Part shown: positions 32,621-45,825 of the stretch, piece by piece | Layout of the letters: each line of letters starts with the position of its first letter | Numbering within the stretch: the first letter of the stretch is position 1 | Assembly (NCBI GenBank): GCA_951804985.1 | Contig: OX638134.1 | Location: 83,617,679 to 83,681,678, forward strand | Length of the DNA stretch: 64,000 nucleotides | DNA from: Dryomyza anilis | Lineage: Eukaryota > Arthropoda > Insecta > Diptera > Dryomyzidae | Direction: 5' to 3' | Made by a program: the position numbers and the translations under genes | Notes under the pieces: model-generated | Told to the model about the DNA's origin: nothing | Databases searched by the model: none | The model's input: the letters and a program-made list of their open reading frames with translations, nothing else

Positions 32621-35600
32621 TTGTATTGAGATTTATGAAGGTGTATCAATTTTTTTCAAAATGCTGCCACATAACTTAAATTTTGTATAAAAAATAATAA
32701 ATATGTTTTAAAATTATTGCTAAAATTCCAACTCATTAGAGCTCATTAAAGCAAACCACAAAGTCGTATTCTCAAACTCCATCTAAAAATAAAACACTTA
32801 CGTTGCACAACATACCTACTTACGATATCTGCTATTTTTGAGATACTCTATTCAGAGAGTTGCTTTTCAGCAACATATGTATCTGAAACTAGCACAAACA
32901 CTGACTACATTGCGTCATTTGTGTAAATTATTACAGCCTTAATAAAATTAGTTCAAAACTAGTTTCAAACAAACCCCACGCAGATTATGATGACGATAAA
33001 TGTATTAATAAATTTTTATTTTGCAATAAATCTATGAGATAAGTAGTTTAATTAAATTATTTTTTTTAATGAATGAGAAATTTTTAAAAATAAAATACAT
33101 CCCCATTTAATATTTCAGAATTAACTCTCTTTTTTGTATGAATTCAAATGATTTTATTTTCTCAATTAGTATTGAGCTTGTTCTTGCAGTTTTTTCAGGA
33201 ACAAGAACATTGAGAAGAGCAGCCAATGCAAATGCAAGAACAAGAACAACATTGGTAATAAAATTGGTAATCGACTGAGAGGGTATTTATTCAGCTATAA
33301 GTTAAAATAAATTTCATTTTAAAAACTTTTAAAGGTTTGGAGTTGTGTACGTTCAAAGTCAAAAATTTAAACTTAATTCAGCTATTTATTTTGCTATAAG
33401 TTAAAATCAATTTCAGCGTAAAAATTGTTGAATGTTTTTGGTGGATAACGTTCAAATTTAAAATTCGGAAATTCGGGTCGGAATGTCGTGGCAGTAAGAG
33501 TGGATATGGGGTGGAAGGGTATTCAGCTATAATTAAAAGTAAATTTTTGGCTTAATTGTTTTTAACTGACAGAAGTTATGAGCGTACAAAATCGAAATTT
33601 TGAAAAAAAAGGCCTTTCTTACATCTTCCATAGCACCCAATATAAAGAAAGTATGATAATCGTTTCTTTTGAAAAGAATATAGGTAAAATACACAGTATA
33701 ACGCAATATCTTTAAAACTCACGTAGATGTTAAAACTAAAAGTGAAAAAACCAAGTCACAAATTCACACTTTGCGAAAATGTTCAGAGGTTCAAAATTTC
33801 AAACCAAATTTTTTTTTTTACTATTATTATCAATCAAATGGTTAATAGAACTAAATGGTAATAGAAAAAACTTATTACAAGAAAACAAAAAAATTGGTGT
33901 ATATAGGTACTAAAATAAAGTTAAATTTTGGCTTATTATACAGCGGAATATAATCGGTCGATTCTTCTCTTTAGTATTTTAAAAACATATTTCATCAATT
34001 TCCAATCAAACACAAATTAATTCAAAAATATTCACTGCATCAAAAGATACAGAGTTTTGACCGAAGAAAAACGTTTCTAAAACACTGTGCGCATAAACGC
34101 CTAAAATCGGGTGAAATTCATTATAATCGGAACCACCTAAGTGATTTTAAAAATTTAAAAAGTGTTGTATATTGAATGAGTATAGGATAAAAATCCGTAA
34201 AGTTTAGATTTTTTCATGATAACTCATACAAAAGTTTTCAGATTTTTAAAATCTTTTGTTTATGAAAAGCTTATATTGAGATCTAATAAAAATAAGCTTA
34301 CTTTAGAAAAATTTTGTAAAATACAATACTCCCTTTTTTTGTATTAATTCATACGATTTTTATTTTCTTAATTAGTGTTGAGCTCGTTCTTGTAGTTTTT
34401 TCAGGAAAAAAGAACGAAAATATGCTTACTTGAGAAAATATCTCGTTTAGTTTTAAAGATATAGACTTGAACATGATTTTTTTTTTCATTTTTGAAGACT
34501 TTACTTTACATATTTATACATAAATTGTACATTTTATAATGAAATGAAAATATTTGTATGGGATATTTATAAGCAAAAAATGGTATAGTATTTAATAATA
34601 AAATTTGAGAAGAATTTTAAATTTTGAAAACTATACTAAAATCGATTAATTGAAAATTTCCTTTCAAAAGCAATCGAAATTTGTTGGAAAACTGGAATGT
34701 ATCCTTTATATTAAACAAAACTATATGTCTTAGAACAGATTTTGAAAAGTTTAAGTACTGTAATTATTGAATAAACTAAATTAAAACCGGTATGAAAATT
34801 ATAGCATTTGGATATAGGAAATATGGATATATGGAGAATGAATACATGATTGAGTCATATAATAATGATTTTTACTTTCAAATATTTGTTAATTTGAAAG
34901 TCTATATGGACAATATTATAATTTTTTTATAAATAACCTTTAGCTTTTTTAAGAAATATAGATTAGAAAAAAATACCATTGTTCTACTTGCTGGCAGAAT
35001 CAACAAAAGAATCGAAAAATATTTATCGAAAAATATTTAAAATGCCATTTTTGATTGAATTTAACCTCTGGCTACCAAAAATGACCCCAAAATGACCTTG
35101 TAAACTATATAGATGTCTAGCATAACTCAATTCAAAAATGTACAAAGTCGAAAAAATAAATATAAAAAAATGCTAAAGCAAACAAAAGCTAAAAATTTCA
35201 CGAATAACTCTTTCAAAAGACTGCAGACAGCACGAACTACGACTGGCCAAGTTTTCCCCAAAACAATAGCGAATTAAAATCAAAAACTGCAGACAATTTG
35301 AGCAATATTTATTTTTTTTTATTTAATGTATTATTATTTTTATTATTTGTAAAAGAAAAGAGTCAAAGAAATGCACAACAAAAAATATAATAGAAAAACC
35401 GCAAAGCCATGATATTCATGAATAACGCCACAAAATCATTGCCAACATCAAAACAAAAGGCAGCAACAAAAAATGATTTGCACGATTAGTTGCAGTAACT
35501 AACTGACAAAAAAAACACAAATAAAAATAAAGAAAATTAAACTCACAAAAAAATATTTATTTTTATTTTGAACGTAAACACGAAGTTGTCTGAAATGCAT

Positions 35601-35740
35601 GAATGAAAATATGCTAATGAAGTTGCTTGAATTGTTGTAGTTGGCATCATCAATAAAAACAAAAACAATAAATAAATTAGTGCAATTTTGTGCGACTGTT
35701 AGTCAATCAGTCACTCTGTTAGTCAGTCACCCAGTCAGTC
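32621..35740. other. AT-rich stretch with short dispersed duplications, no gene seen
   Basis: A ~95-bp block (TTTTTTGTAT … GTTCTTG-AGTTTTTTCAGGAA) occurs at about 33120-33215 and again at about 34325-34415. A looser ~130-bp repeat (TATTCAGCTATAAGTTAAAA) recurs at about 33285, 33380 and 33520. No exon was found on either strand. Confidence 0.55.
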
Positions 35741-36904
35741 AGTTATTTAGTGAGATTTACATGTTGAGATACAAATGTATCTGATGGCTACAAATGCTGG
35801 GCAGCGCCCTGGAAGCGCGTTTCCAACATACATAAATTTAAATGGACCGATTAGCAACTGGTTGACCTTGAGTTATTAATTTACATAGTTGTTTTTTAAT
35901 GCATTATGTAATTGCGCAAAGTATCTGCAGCTGAAAAATGTATCTAAATTTGTATCTATAGCGCATAGCAAGCAAAAACAAAGCATAAATAAATATTAAA
36001 ATTTATAGCAAATAAATAAAAATTAAAACAAAGTCAAATATTAACACATTTATTTTACATAATCGCTTTAAACGCAGCTTTAGGCGTTTATATCTCAAAG
36101 ATATTGTATATCAAAGATATTTTTGGGCTTTTTGCGTAAATTGCAATAAAAATGAAATTTTAAAAAATACCGAAAACATTTAACGGTTACGCAAAAGTTT
36201 ACGCCCGCCACCACCACCACCACATTAAGACCTAATACAACATTGTCTTAGCCCAAAAAAAAAAAACAATCTGCTGTTTTACATTGGCATTAACTCATTA
36301 TCTGTCCAAATCGATCGAAACACTTGAAATTAGTTGCGTTTGTTTTCGCACCAGCTGTGCGACCTGCTGCAAATCCGTTCGACATATTGACCCAATTAAA
36401 CATCGCTCGCACAAACAGTTACCATTGTCGAACTGTGGAATTTTGGAATTTATTCATAATCCATTTTTTCTGTGTTTTTGCAAAATCAATATGTTTTTGT
36501 TCAAACTGTTTAATTAATTCATTAATAAATTATCACTTTCGTTGCCATTTCTAGAGCTCTTCAATACCTCCGAGATCTCCGAGATGAGCCCAATAATCCG
36601 TTCGCTTGATTAGGTTTATTCATCGGATCGAATTGGATCAAGAACTATGTGAAAGTTGATTTCCTAATGGCTAATTTGCCAGACTTCATTTAATTTAAAT
36701 AATTATTAAACTTATATGCAAAACATTGTTTTAATGACTCGTTGTTCGCATTTCAAGTCACAACAAATTATAATTTAAATGTTTTATTATTTCGACAATG
36801 GGCGACACATATTAAATTAAAGAATTAAGCAAAGAATAATTTTCGCTATTGCTGTTTTCTTTCATATTATTAGAAAATGACTCATTTTAGTTGTTAATAT
36901 AAAA
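35741..36904. promoter_or_regulatory. Possible cis-regulatory stretch with AGATAC half-sites
   Basis: Five AGATAC/GTATCT hexamers lie within about 200 bp (35766-35960), including AGATACAAATGTATCT. A GC-richer unique block (GGGCAGCGCCCTGGAAGCGC) sits beside them. The same hexamer clusters at 55.1-60.3 kb. The rest, to 36904, holds short non-domain ORFs (36284-36554) that are probably noncoding. Confidence 0.35.
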
Positions 36905-38065
36905 AAAAAATTATTTTTTAGTGACAAATTTAAATTTTTTATGAAATTTTAATTTTTAGTGAAACTTTGTAATTAAGTGAAAAATTGAATTTTTAGTGAA
37001 CAAAATAATTTTTAGTGATTTTTAGTGAAAAATTTAATTTTAGTCAAAAATTTAATTTTTAGTGAAAAATTGAATTATTAGTGAAAAATTAAATTTTTAG
37101 TGAAAATTTGAATTTTTAGTGAAAATTTGAATTTTTAGTGAAAAATTTAATTTTTAGTGAAAAATTTAATTTTTAGTGAAAAATTGAATTTTTAGTGAAA
37201 AATTGAATTGAAAGTGAAAAATTGAATTTTTAGTGAAAAATTGAATTTTTAGTGAAAAATTTAATTTTTAGTGAAAAATTGAATTTTAGTGAAAAATTGA
37301 ATTTTTAGTGAAAAATTGAATTGAAAGTGAAAAATTGAATTTTTAGTGAAAAATTGAATTGAAAGTGAAAAATTGAATTTTTAGTGAAAAATTGAATTTT
37401 TAGTGAAAAATTGAATTTTTAGTGAAAAATTGAATTTTTAGTGAAAAATTGAATTTTTAGTGAAAAATTGAATTTTTAGTGAAAAATTGAATTTTTAGTG
37501 TAAATTTTAATTTTTTAATGAAGAATTGAATTTTTAGTTAAAAATATAATTTTTAGTGAAAATTTGAATTTTTAGTGAAAATTTGAATTTTTAGTGAAAA
37601 TTTGAATTTTTAGTGAAAAATTGAATTTTTAGTGAAAAATTGAATTTTTAGTGAAAAATTGAATTTTTAGTGAAAAATTGAATTTTTAGTGAAAAATTTA
37701 ATTTTTAGTGAAAAATTGAATTTTTAGTGAAAAATTGAATTTTTAGTGAAAAATTGAATTTTTAGTGAAAATTTGAATTTTTAGTGAAAAATTGAATTTT
37801 TAGTCTAAACTTTAATTTTTTAATGAAGAATTGAATTTTTAGTTAAAAATTTAATTTTTAGTATAAAATTCAGTTTTTAGTTAAAAATTGAATTTTTAGT
37901 GAATAATTGAATATTTATTGATATATTTAATTAATTTTTAGTAGAAATTTTCAGTGAAAAATTTAGTTGATTTTTTACTGAAAAATGGAAAATTTGGCGA
38001 AAATTTTAATTTTTAGTGAAAAATTTATTTTTAATGAAAAAATTAATTTTTAATAAAAACAAATA
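36905..38065 (+). repeat. 19-bp satellite array, family 1
   Basis: Tandem GAATTTTTAGTGAAAAATT, with a local variant block in which the unit GAATTGAAAGTGAAAAATT recurs (37205, 37319, 37357). Edges are diverged. Confidence 0.97.
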
Positions 38066-38179
38066 AATTGAAGTAAAAAAAAAAAGTTTATTTGCTCCAT
38101 TTTTTATTAAAGTAATTAATAAAGTTATTTATTCATTGATGTTTTCTATATTTCATAGCATTCATTACGTTTCTCATAA

Positions 38180-38840
38180 CAATGATTATATCGTTTTTTT
38201 ACATTTTTGAATGTAGATTTTCCTCAAGTATACTGTGCCAAAATCGTGTTGGATATTTCTAGCCGCAAAAAACAAAACCAAAAGGGCGAATTCGAAAAAT
38301 TGATAATGTTGTCATGTTTTTTTGCCATAACTTTTTATTGGTATAAGATAAAATAATGGTGTGTAAATATTATTTGTTTGTTTTGAAAACACCTATAGAT
38401 CTTCATCATTATTTTAAAATATTGTCTTTGAATTTATATCATTAGCAAGAAAAATGTTTGGCAATATATTTTTAAATAATGATGCCAATCGATAGGTGCT
38501 TTAAAAACAAACAATAAATGCCTTTACATCACTATTTTATCTTGCACCATTAATAGCAAAAAAACGAAAAGATTCGCCCTTTTGGCATTTCAATTTTTCA
38601 AAATTCTTCATTTTTTCGCTATATTGGTGCAAGATAAAATAGTGGTGAAAAGGTATTAATTGTTTGTTTTTAAAGCACCTATCGATTGGCATCATTATTT
38701 AAAAATATTTCTCCAAACACTTTTCCTGCAAATAACAAATGGAAAATGAATGTTTGGCAAAAATAAACCATTATTATTTTATCTTACGCTAATAAAAAGT
38801 TATAGCAAAACAAACAAAAAATATTTTGGACAGGATATAT
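38180..38840. mobile_element. Multi-arm inverted-repeat element, copy 1
   Basis: A ~95-nt module (GCCATAACTTTTTATTGGTA … AAAGCACCTATCGATTGGCA) occurs in alternating orientation: direct at about 38325, inverted at about 38461-38560, direct at about 38610, and inverted, partial, at about 38757. The flanks carry ACATTTTTGAATGTAG and AAAGGGCGAATTCGAAAAAT. A second copy with the same order is at 46435-47060. There is no coding capacity. It is predicted to fold into long hairpins. Confidence 0.85.
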
Positions 38841-40430
38841 CTACACAAAATCCGAATTTATAATTCAGTAAGTTGTCCAAATCCAAAGATATTTTATATA
38901 CTTTAAATACAAAATAATAAAAAAATTAAATAAAAATAAATTTTACTAATTTTTAAAGCAATTCAACATTTTTAAAAATGCACATTCGCTCGATATTATT
39001 TGAAATAAAAAAACTAATAATAACTGCGACAATACAATATTATTCAGAATATGCTGAATACATTGTGTGACAAACTAGAATATTTTCTGTGCCACTGAAC
39101 TACATAATAATGCAAATGTTATAGTTCTATAAAGTGGACTATGCCAAAGAACAACTAGTTAATTCAACCATAAAGTGAGTCAAACAATAAATGTTAATTA
39201 CATGAAACATTTAAATTATAAATTGATATGAATAAATTCATATTTTACGGTTTGCGGTGGGGAATGTAGTTTAAATTTAAATTTTAAAATGTGTTTTTAA
39301 TTATGTCAATATTGAAATTATCACAATTTAAAAATATTCGGGTATATTTGGAATATCACTATTTTGGTTAAAATTTGAATATTTGACAAAATCAATTTGA
39401 ATTCGTTTCACAGAAATTAAACGCTTTGAATTCGGTTGAAAAACATAAATTTTGTATTGAAAAAATTGCCGGATTATCAAGAATTACGTTAAAATTTAAT
39501 AAATTAAAAATATGGGCACTTAAACGGGTACTTAAACGGTTAGAATTCGGTTGAAAGAGCGAAACCAAATTTAAGAATCGAAAACAATACGGGTTCCTCA
39601 GAACTTAAACGGTTTCTATTCCGTTGAAAACCCACTGAATTTTGTATTGAAAAATTTGATACTGGGTCAGGTATAAAACAAATTCGTTCGAATAGAAATT
39701 TTACTACAATTTCGATTGGAGATTGAAACAAGCCAGTTTCATTTTATTTTATTTTCATATTGATTTTCAAAAACTACAGTTTGACAGATTTAAAAACTTT
39801 AGTTTGACATTTAACACGTGTGTCGAAATATGATACATCGAAAAATAAAACTGAATACACATTGATTAACAGCTGGCTATTAATTAAGTCGAGATAAGAC
39901 AAAACAAAGCGAAATAATTGTTAGGTTTTTTTGGAAACTATTTTCTCAAAAAACAACAAAAAAGTTCGCCACCTGACCCATTGGGAAACACGCCACAGTT
40001 CGAGCCTATTGCGATGCGGTGCGGCTTGCATGCAAATTGGCATTGAATGCGGGTTGGATGTGTTGCCACAAACGACATACATAATTACCATAATGATCAT
40101 CATCATCATCTTCGGCAACATTAGCGGCTGATTAACACTCTGCCACTGTGCGCCACTGGAGCCACTGAACTTTGTTATTGTTGGCTGTGTTTTTTTGTGT
40201 GTGTTTTTTTTATTTTGTTTTTATTGTTTTTTCTTTGCATTTTGCATGTTTGTAAATCATGCAAATTTTGTCTATTTTTACAATATCATCATCAAAAGCA
40301 TATCAAAACAATGAACGATTTATTTCTATTTAATTGAAATTCAACATAGTTTTATATTGTCTTTTATTTATTCATATTTTTATTTCTTTCTTTAGATATT
40401 TTTATTAGTTAAAATTTTTTATTTTTATGT
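38841..40430. other. Mixed AT-rich stretch, no gene seen
   Basis: 39400-39730 has a ~150-bp degenerate direct repeat (GAATTCGGTTGAAA … TTTTGTATTGAAAAA). 39960-40140 is a GC-richer block with overlapping ORFs on both strands and a TCATCATCATC run. Neither ORF has a recognisable domain, so it may be conserved noncoding DNA. Confidence 0.4.
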
Positions 40431-40549
40431 TTCACTACTTTATTAATATTTATTATAATACTAGCTGGACTTGTGCACGAATTTTTTCGTGCCAAGATTT
40501 TCTGAATGCAAGAATATGGAGTGATTTTATTAATAATTATTATTTATAT

Positions 40550-40800
40550 CTTCCCCGTAAAATTCTTTCCCGTAGAAAGCTTTCCCGTAGAATTCTTCCC
40601 GGTATAATTCTCCCCGACAGAATTCTTACACGTAGAGTTTTTCCCAGTAGAAGTTTTAGTGTGGTGAATTTTAGTGTGGTGAATTTTAGAGTGGTGAGCT
40701 TCAGTGTGGTGAGTTTTAGTGTGGTGAATTTTGGTGTGGTGAGTTTCGCTATGGTGAATTTTTATGTGGTAAATTTCGGTGTGGTGAGTAAAAAATTGTG
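40550..40800 (+). repeat. Two 15-bp tandem repeats in series
   Basis: 40550-40650 is a TTCCCGTAGAATTC-type repeat similar to that in the intron at 2300-3960. 40650-40800 is a 15-bp AGTGTGGTGAATTTT repeat. The latter produces the spurious HHTKI-repeat ORF on the minus strand. Confidence 0.9.
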
Positions 40801-40804
40801 GTGG

Positions 40805-41260
40805 TTGATACCCTGGTGTGAAATATCTTGATATTACTACAATAACTGTTGACATACACCATCTGGAAAATGTACCTTCTATGGGGGTGCCACGCCCAGT
40901 GGTCCAATCCCGCCCACATTCCGGGAGACCGTTTAGAATGGTTAAATATAACGCTGACCAAAATTTCATTAAATTTGCTATCCTAATAATGTGTTTTTAA
41001 TTTTTGGGTTATATGGAAGTGCCACGCCCAGTCCACCAAACTCAGCAAGATATAGCATATACTCTGCCCAGACCCAAATATTTTATTGTGTCAAAATTTG
41101 GTTCAATTCGGTTCAGCCGTTTGGACGTCTATAAGGAACATACAGACATACATACATACGTACATACATACATACATACATACATACATACATACATACA
41201 TACATACATACATACATACATACATACATAAATACATACATACATACATACACCTAGTGT
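40805..41260 (+). repeat. Interspersed repeat with GCCACGCCCA blocks and (TACA)n tail
   Basis: Contains two GTGCCACGCCCAGT blocks and the phrase TTCAGCCGTTTGGACGTCTA, followed by a ~100-bp (TACA)n microsatellite (41150-41250). This combination is typical of abundant dipteran interspersed repeats that end in microsatellites. The class was not determined. The His/Thr/Tyr-repeat ORFs are microsatellite artefacts. Confidence 0.7.
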
Positions 41261-41421
41261 CTTTTCACTTCACTAGAAATATGCTAAGCAGGGACACGAT
41301 CCGTTCTTGTACACGCTACGAAGTAATAAACGAAGTAATCACTGGTTCCTCGGATATAGTTAGCCAGTATTTTATATCTGACAAATATAAATAATACAAA
41401 ATCAAACCAACCGCACAGAAA

Positions 41422-42149
41422 ACCAGTTGGGAAGGTTAGATCACATGGAACATTTTAAATTAGGTGTAATTATGATAGTTAGGATTATCAAAATTATAGT
41501 CGGTCTAAGCCGACTATAAATACCCTACACATATGTGTGGTTACCATTCAAAGTGATATATAGGTCACCAGGGTATACGAATCCTGAAAATAACTACAAA
41601 CATTCAATCGCTGAAGAATTTCCATTCATTTGATACCCATATTTACAAATGGGTAGGTGTACCGAATTTCGATTTTTTTTTGTGAACCACAAGTCTTTTC
41701 GCCGGAAAACATTAATATCATGTATTTGAGCATGATGTCAATATATATTTGACCAAAAAAGTTTACCTAAGCACCAAAAAAGTTTACCTAAGCACGTATA
41801 CATAAAAATTGATCTTTATATGTACATTTTATATGAGGTATTTGAACATAAGTGGTCGGATCATAGGTCACAATGGACCGATCTCGCACATACAGCGTAG
41901 GTATATTAGTAATCTAAGTTATAAGTTTCATTTATCTAGCTCATCAATAGTAAAAGTAGTAGGGATTTCAACAGACGGACAGATAGACAGACAGACAGGC
42001 AGACAGACGGACATCGCTAAATCAACTCAGGAGGTCATGCTGATCAAGAATATATATACTTTTCCATACCGGAGATGCTTCCTTCTGGGTGTTACAAACG
42101 GCGTACCGAATTGAATATACCCTTTCACTCTTAGTGTAGGGTATAAAAA
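41422..42149 (-). repeat. Unclassified interspersed repeat, copy C, inverted and longest
   Basis: Runs from CCAGTTGGGAAGGTTAGATC to the terminal stem-loop TACCCTTTCACTCTTAGTGTAGGGTATA, the reverse order of copy A. It carries an internal 24-bp duplication (AAAAAAGTTTACCTAAGCAC twice, 41755-41800), an (AGAC)n tract, and an extra block GATCAAGAATATATATACTT. The internal 101-residue ORF is not shared with the other copies. Confidence 0.85.
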
Positions 42150-42533
42150 TAATCGACGTAAATATAGCAACCGATATTAATTGAATTCATTAATCAATCC
42201 AGCAATGAAATTCACTAATCGACGTAAATATAGCAACCGACATTAATTGCATTCATTAATAAACCCAGCAATGATATTCACTAATTTAATGAAAACAGTT
42301 GCTATCCTTCGTTAATTCAGCAATTCCGTTTGTTAATATGAAGTCGGCACAATTTCAGCAATTATATGTGCTATAACTGAGCCGACCAAAATGTTTGCTG
42401 CATTGACGTACAAATATTCATATTATATAACGAAGAATAGCAAATGTTTTCATGAAAATAGTGAATTTAATTGCAGAATTGATTAATGAATGTAATTAAT
42501 ATCGGTTGCTATATTTACGTCGATTATTTTTTT
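42146..42533. mobile_element. Palindromic MITE with ~75-bp terminal inverted repeats and duplicated left arm
   Basis: The left arm ATAATCGACGTAAATATAGC … GCAATGAAATTCACT matches the inverted right arm AGTGAATTTAATTGCAGAAT … CGTCGATTATT. The left arm is present twice in tandem (about 42150-42217 and 42218-42283, about 90% alike). No transposase frame is present. It abuts the stem-loop end of repeat C. Target duplication was not resolved because both flanks are A/T runs. Confidence 0.85.
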
Positions 42534-43729
42534 GTGTGCGGCAACTTTTAGAAGGCGTAGTCCCAGGGAGGGGTGAATTAATACCTCATGCAGGCCTTTA
42601 TACCTATCACAGAATTAGTCTTCAACATCCTGTTTTTATTCGGTACCAATGGTACCGGTCACATAACATATATAATAACGAACTGTCTCTTTCAGGTATA
42701 CATTTGGATTGGAACAGTGACAAGTCCTCTTTTCACCAGTTACGTGATTGATAATTTTTAAGCAATTGACACATTTTCCCACATGGAAAACTATTAAATA
42801 AATCCTTGCAAAAATTAGGAATACTTGTGACAGCCCACTATACCATTCGTTTTACCTGCTTTAACTCAAACTGTGAATTGCATTCAAATACTAATTTTTG
42901 AGATATTTCTATATTTTTGGAAATTTAAAAAAACAAAATTGTTTTTTAATTGGATATGTATTTCTGGAAAATTTAATGGATAAAAAAATCATCATGGATA
43001 GAAAACATTTTTAGATCATTATTGCGAAACTCATTTGGGAAGGCTTTTTCGTTCTATAATGCACTTCACCAAAATATAAGTCCGCTTTGGTCTTATAAAA
43101 GACGTTGTTGCCACCATAAACATTTAATTAAAACTTTATGTCAGACCATTTTTCAATATATTTAAAATGCTACCACGATCATCGAAAATCAATCTTGTTG
43201 ACATCAGATTGAACTTAATTTTAGGATACTCGAAGAAAAACTAAATTTTATACAAAATTACGGTTGTATTTTAACCAATATTTCCATTTAAGATGCACTG
43301 CTTTATGAAATTTCCAAAATATACTAAATTTTATTAAGGTTTTGCTAATTTAAAAAAAGGGCTAAATAAATTAGCTCCAAAATTTAAAGCTAAACACAAA
43401 AATAAAAGGCTAAATTTAGCTTTAAAAAGGTTAAACTGGCAACACTGGTTATGATATGAAATCAATGCGAGAAAAAGGAGAATTCCCACGATATTGGACA
43501 CATTCTCGTAGCGATCTCGAGCTTCAAATTAAACCTACATGAATTGGATATCGAAGTAATCTATTGGAGTTTTCTCGATACGATAAATATTTTGAAATCA
43601 AATCGATATAGAAAAAATATAAATCACAGCGATAAATGTTCAAATATCGGCATCTTGTCCAAGAATTTGAATGTAATCGAAATTTTAAAAAATCGAAGTT
43701 AAAAAATATGTTATTCAAGATATTTTATC
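42534..43729. other. Unique-looking stretch, no gene seen
   Basis: 42540-42740 is GC-richer (AGTCCCAGGGAGGGGTGAAT) with no usable frame, possibly an old transposon remnant. The remainder is AT-rich. Confidence 0.35.
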
Positions 43730-44285
43730 AATATCTTAAACCTTAAATCAGTCTGCTCTGAGAAATTTTATTATTTTTGCAATTTTTGGCAGTGAAAACT
43801 ACCATATTTACTGGTAATTGAGCTCCATTATTTCAAAATTTAATTTTATAAATTTGATTTCAATTGAAAATAATACTACTATGTTTTATCGATAACTTAA
43901 ACCTAAAATCGTTCTGATCTGAGCATTTTACTGAATTTTATAATAAATTTTATTATTTTGATGATTACCGTTCTGTCAAAAGACCCATACTGTAATTTGT
44001 CTATAACACAAAACTGAAATCGTTCTCATCTGAACATTTTTCTGAATTTTGCAATGTTTTATTTTAACATTTTGAAGATAAGCTTAAAGAAAAGCCCTAA
44101 ATTCGTTCTGGTGTGAATATTTTTGTGAATTTTACAATAAATAATGAAGTTTCATAAATTTGATTTAAAATAAAAATTATACTACTATGTTTTATCTATA
44201 ACTTAAAACTAAAATCGTTCTGATCTGAATCAATTTCTGAATTTTACAATAGTTTTTAATATTATGATGATTGTCGTTCAGTTAT
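43730..44285 (+). repeat. Irregular ~100-bp tandem repeat
   Basis: The phrase AAAATCGTTCTGATCTGAA, with variants, recurs five times, each time followed by TTTTNTGAATTTTACAAT. Some intervals also share ATACTACTATGTTTTATC. Copies are diverged and of unequal length. Confidence 0.75.
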
Positions 44286-45825
44286 TTCTCTCATATATTT
44301 TATGTTTTATAATTTTTAATTCATATTTATTATGTTGTTAATTTTTTAATTATATATTTTTTTGAAACACTTTTTAATTAATTATTCATTAAATTCTTCT
44401 TTTTCAAATACAAACAATAATAAAATGTTGTTGTTAGCGAAACAGTTAGAAGGTCGCCTGTCAACAGCCAAAACATTCAAAAAAACATCCAAAACAGCGT
44501 TATGTGTGTCGCTAATTCTTTTGGCCAACTTAATAACGTCATTTGCATATTATAACATATCATAAATTTGTAATACAAAAAAGAACAAGTAGTCAGTCGG
44601 CCAGCCAGCCATTAAAAAAGAGTTCTATAGAACCTATAGGCACTGACTCATAGTAGAACCATCAAAACAGTAGATCGTCGAATATGTGGAGGGGAATAGA
44701 AGAGGGGCTTCAATGCGAAATATGGGTCAACAAATACAGGTTTTGTGCGTTGCCGCCTATTGTTTGACACAGTGAAAATAGACCAAGGCTGGCAAGTTGG
44801 ACACAATATGCCTTATGAATTATTTAACTGTTATTAATTAGATTTTTTTTTTGTTTTGTTATAAATTTTACTTTTTAATTCAAGTGCAAGTCAATATTTT
44901 TGCTTATACAAACAATTAGTAACATTTTGCAAATAACTGATTGCAATGCACTGCTAAGTGATATGAGTCAATTTGAATTAAATCAATTTCATTCTATTAA
45001 TTTTAATTCATTTCAATTGTTATTGATCTTTGTACCAATGACGTCATTTTTTTTAAAGAATTTTAAAAATTTTCAATTTCTTTCTTTTTGTAATTTCTTC
45101 AAGTTCAATGCTGTTTTTCTGCTTTACCGCGCGATTTTTTAAATGTCATTTGAAACATGGCGCAAAATCTATTAAATATTAAATATTTAAATGCAATTGC
45201 AAATCAGCAATAAACTAACTATAATTGCAAATTAAAACGTTGTATTTTAAATAGAAAATAGATTTTACTCTTAGACCTTTATACGAAGCCCTGCCTAATA
45301 CAGGCATTCAAATCAGTAATTTCAACCAGTTATTTGCCTAGAATTGATATTAGTGTTTAATTAACTTTCAATTTCAAAACACACATATTTTAATATATTA
45401 TCTACATTTAACAATATTATACTGCACTCAGAAAAATAGCATATAAGTAGTTCATAGGATTGAATTCTTGATTTAATAGTATATGTTAAAAATATATAAA
45501 AATTTGAAATAAACTTAAAACTGATTTAATAGTATTTAACATATTTCAAATATGTGTACAGAATTACGCTCAAATTTGTAGCCTCTCCAAATTTTCCTCA
45601 CGTTCTTTAATACACCTTGGTATTTAGTATATTTGTTATAGTAATTTGTAGTATTCAATGGTATTTACCGTTTAAATGAATAATTTATTCTATTAACTGG
45701 ACTTTGAATTCAAATATTATTAAAATATTGAAATACTATTAATTGTATGGTATTTTTAGCTGGGCTTATTTTTTTTTCTTTACTAAATTAATGTTTTTAT
45801 CTATCTCAAATACTTTTGTGTGTAT
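44286..45825. other. AT-rich stretch, no gene seen
   Basis: 44580-44800 is a GC-richer block (CAGTCAGTCGGCCAGCCAGC; GGACACAATATGCC) without an open frame. The ORFs at 44362 and 44900 have no domain. 45425-45550 weakly resembles the next MITE family. Confidence 0.35.

Noticed and set aside
39921..40131. Antiparallel 66-residue ORFs with a Met/Ile-rich run
   Set aside because: The hydrophobic run is a GATGATCATCATC microsatellite, the two ORFs are on opposite strands, and no splice or domain support was found.
40544..40969. His/Thr/Lys-repeat ORFs on the minus strand and a Val-rich ORF on the plus strand
   Set aside because: 15-bp tandem repeat gives a 5-residue periodic frame on both strands.
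41004..41394. ORFs with repeated Tyr-Ile-His-Thr
   Set aside because: (TACA)n microsatellite.
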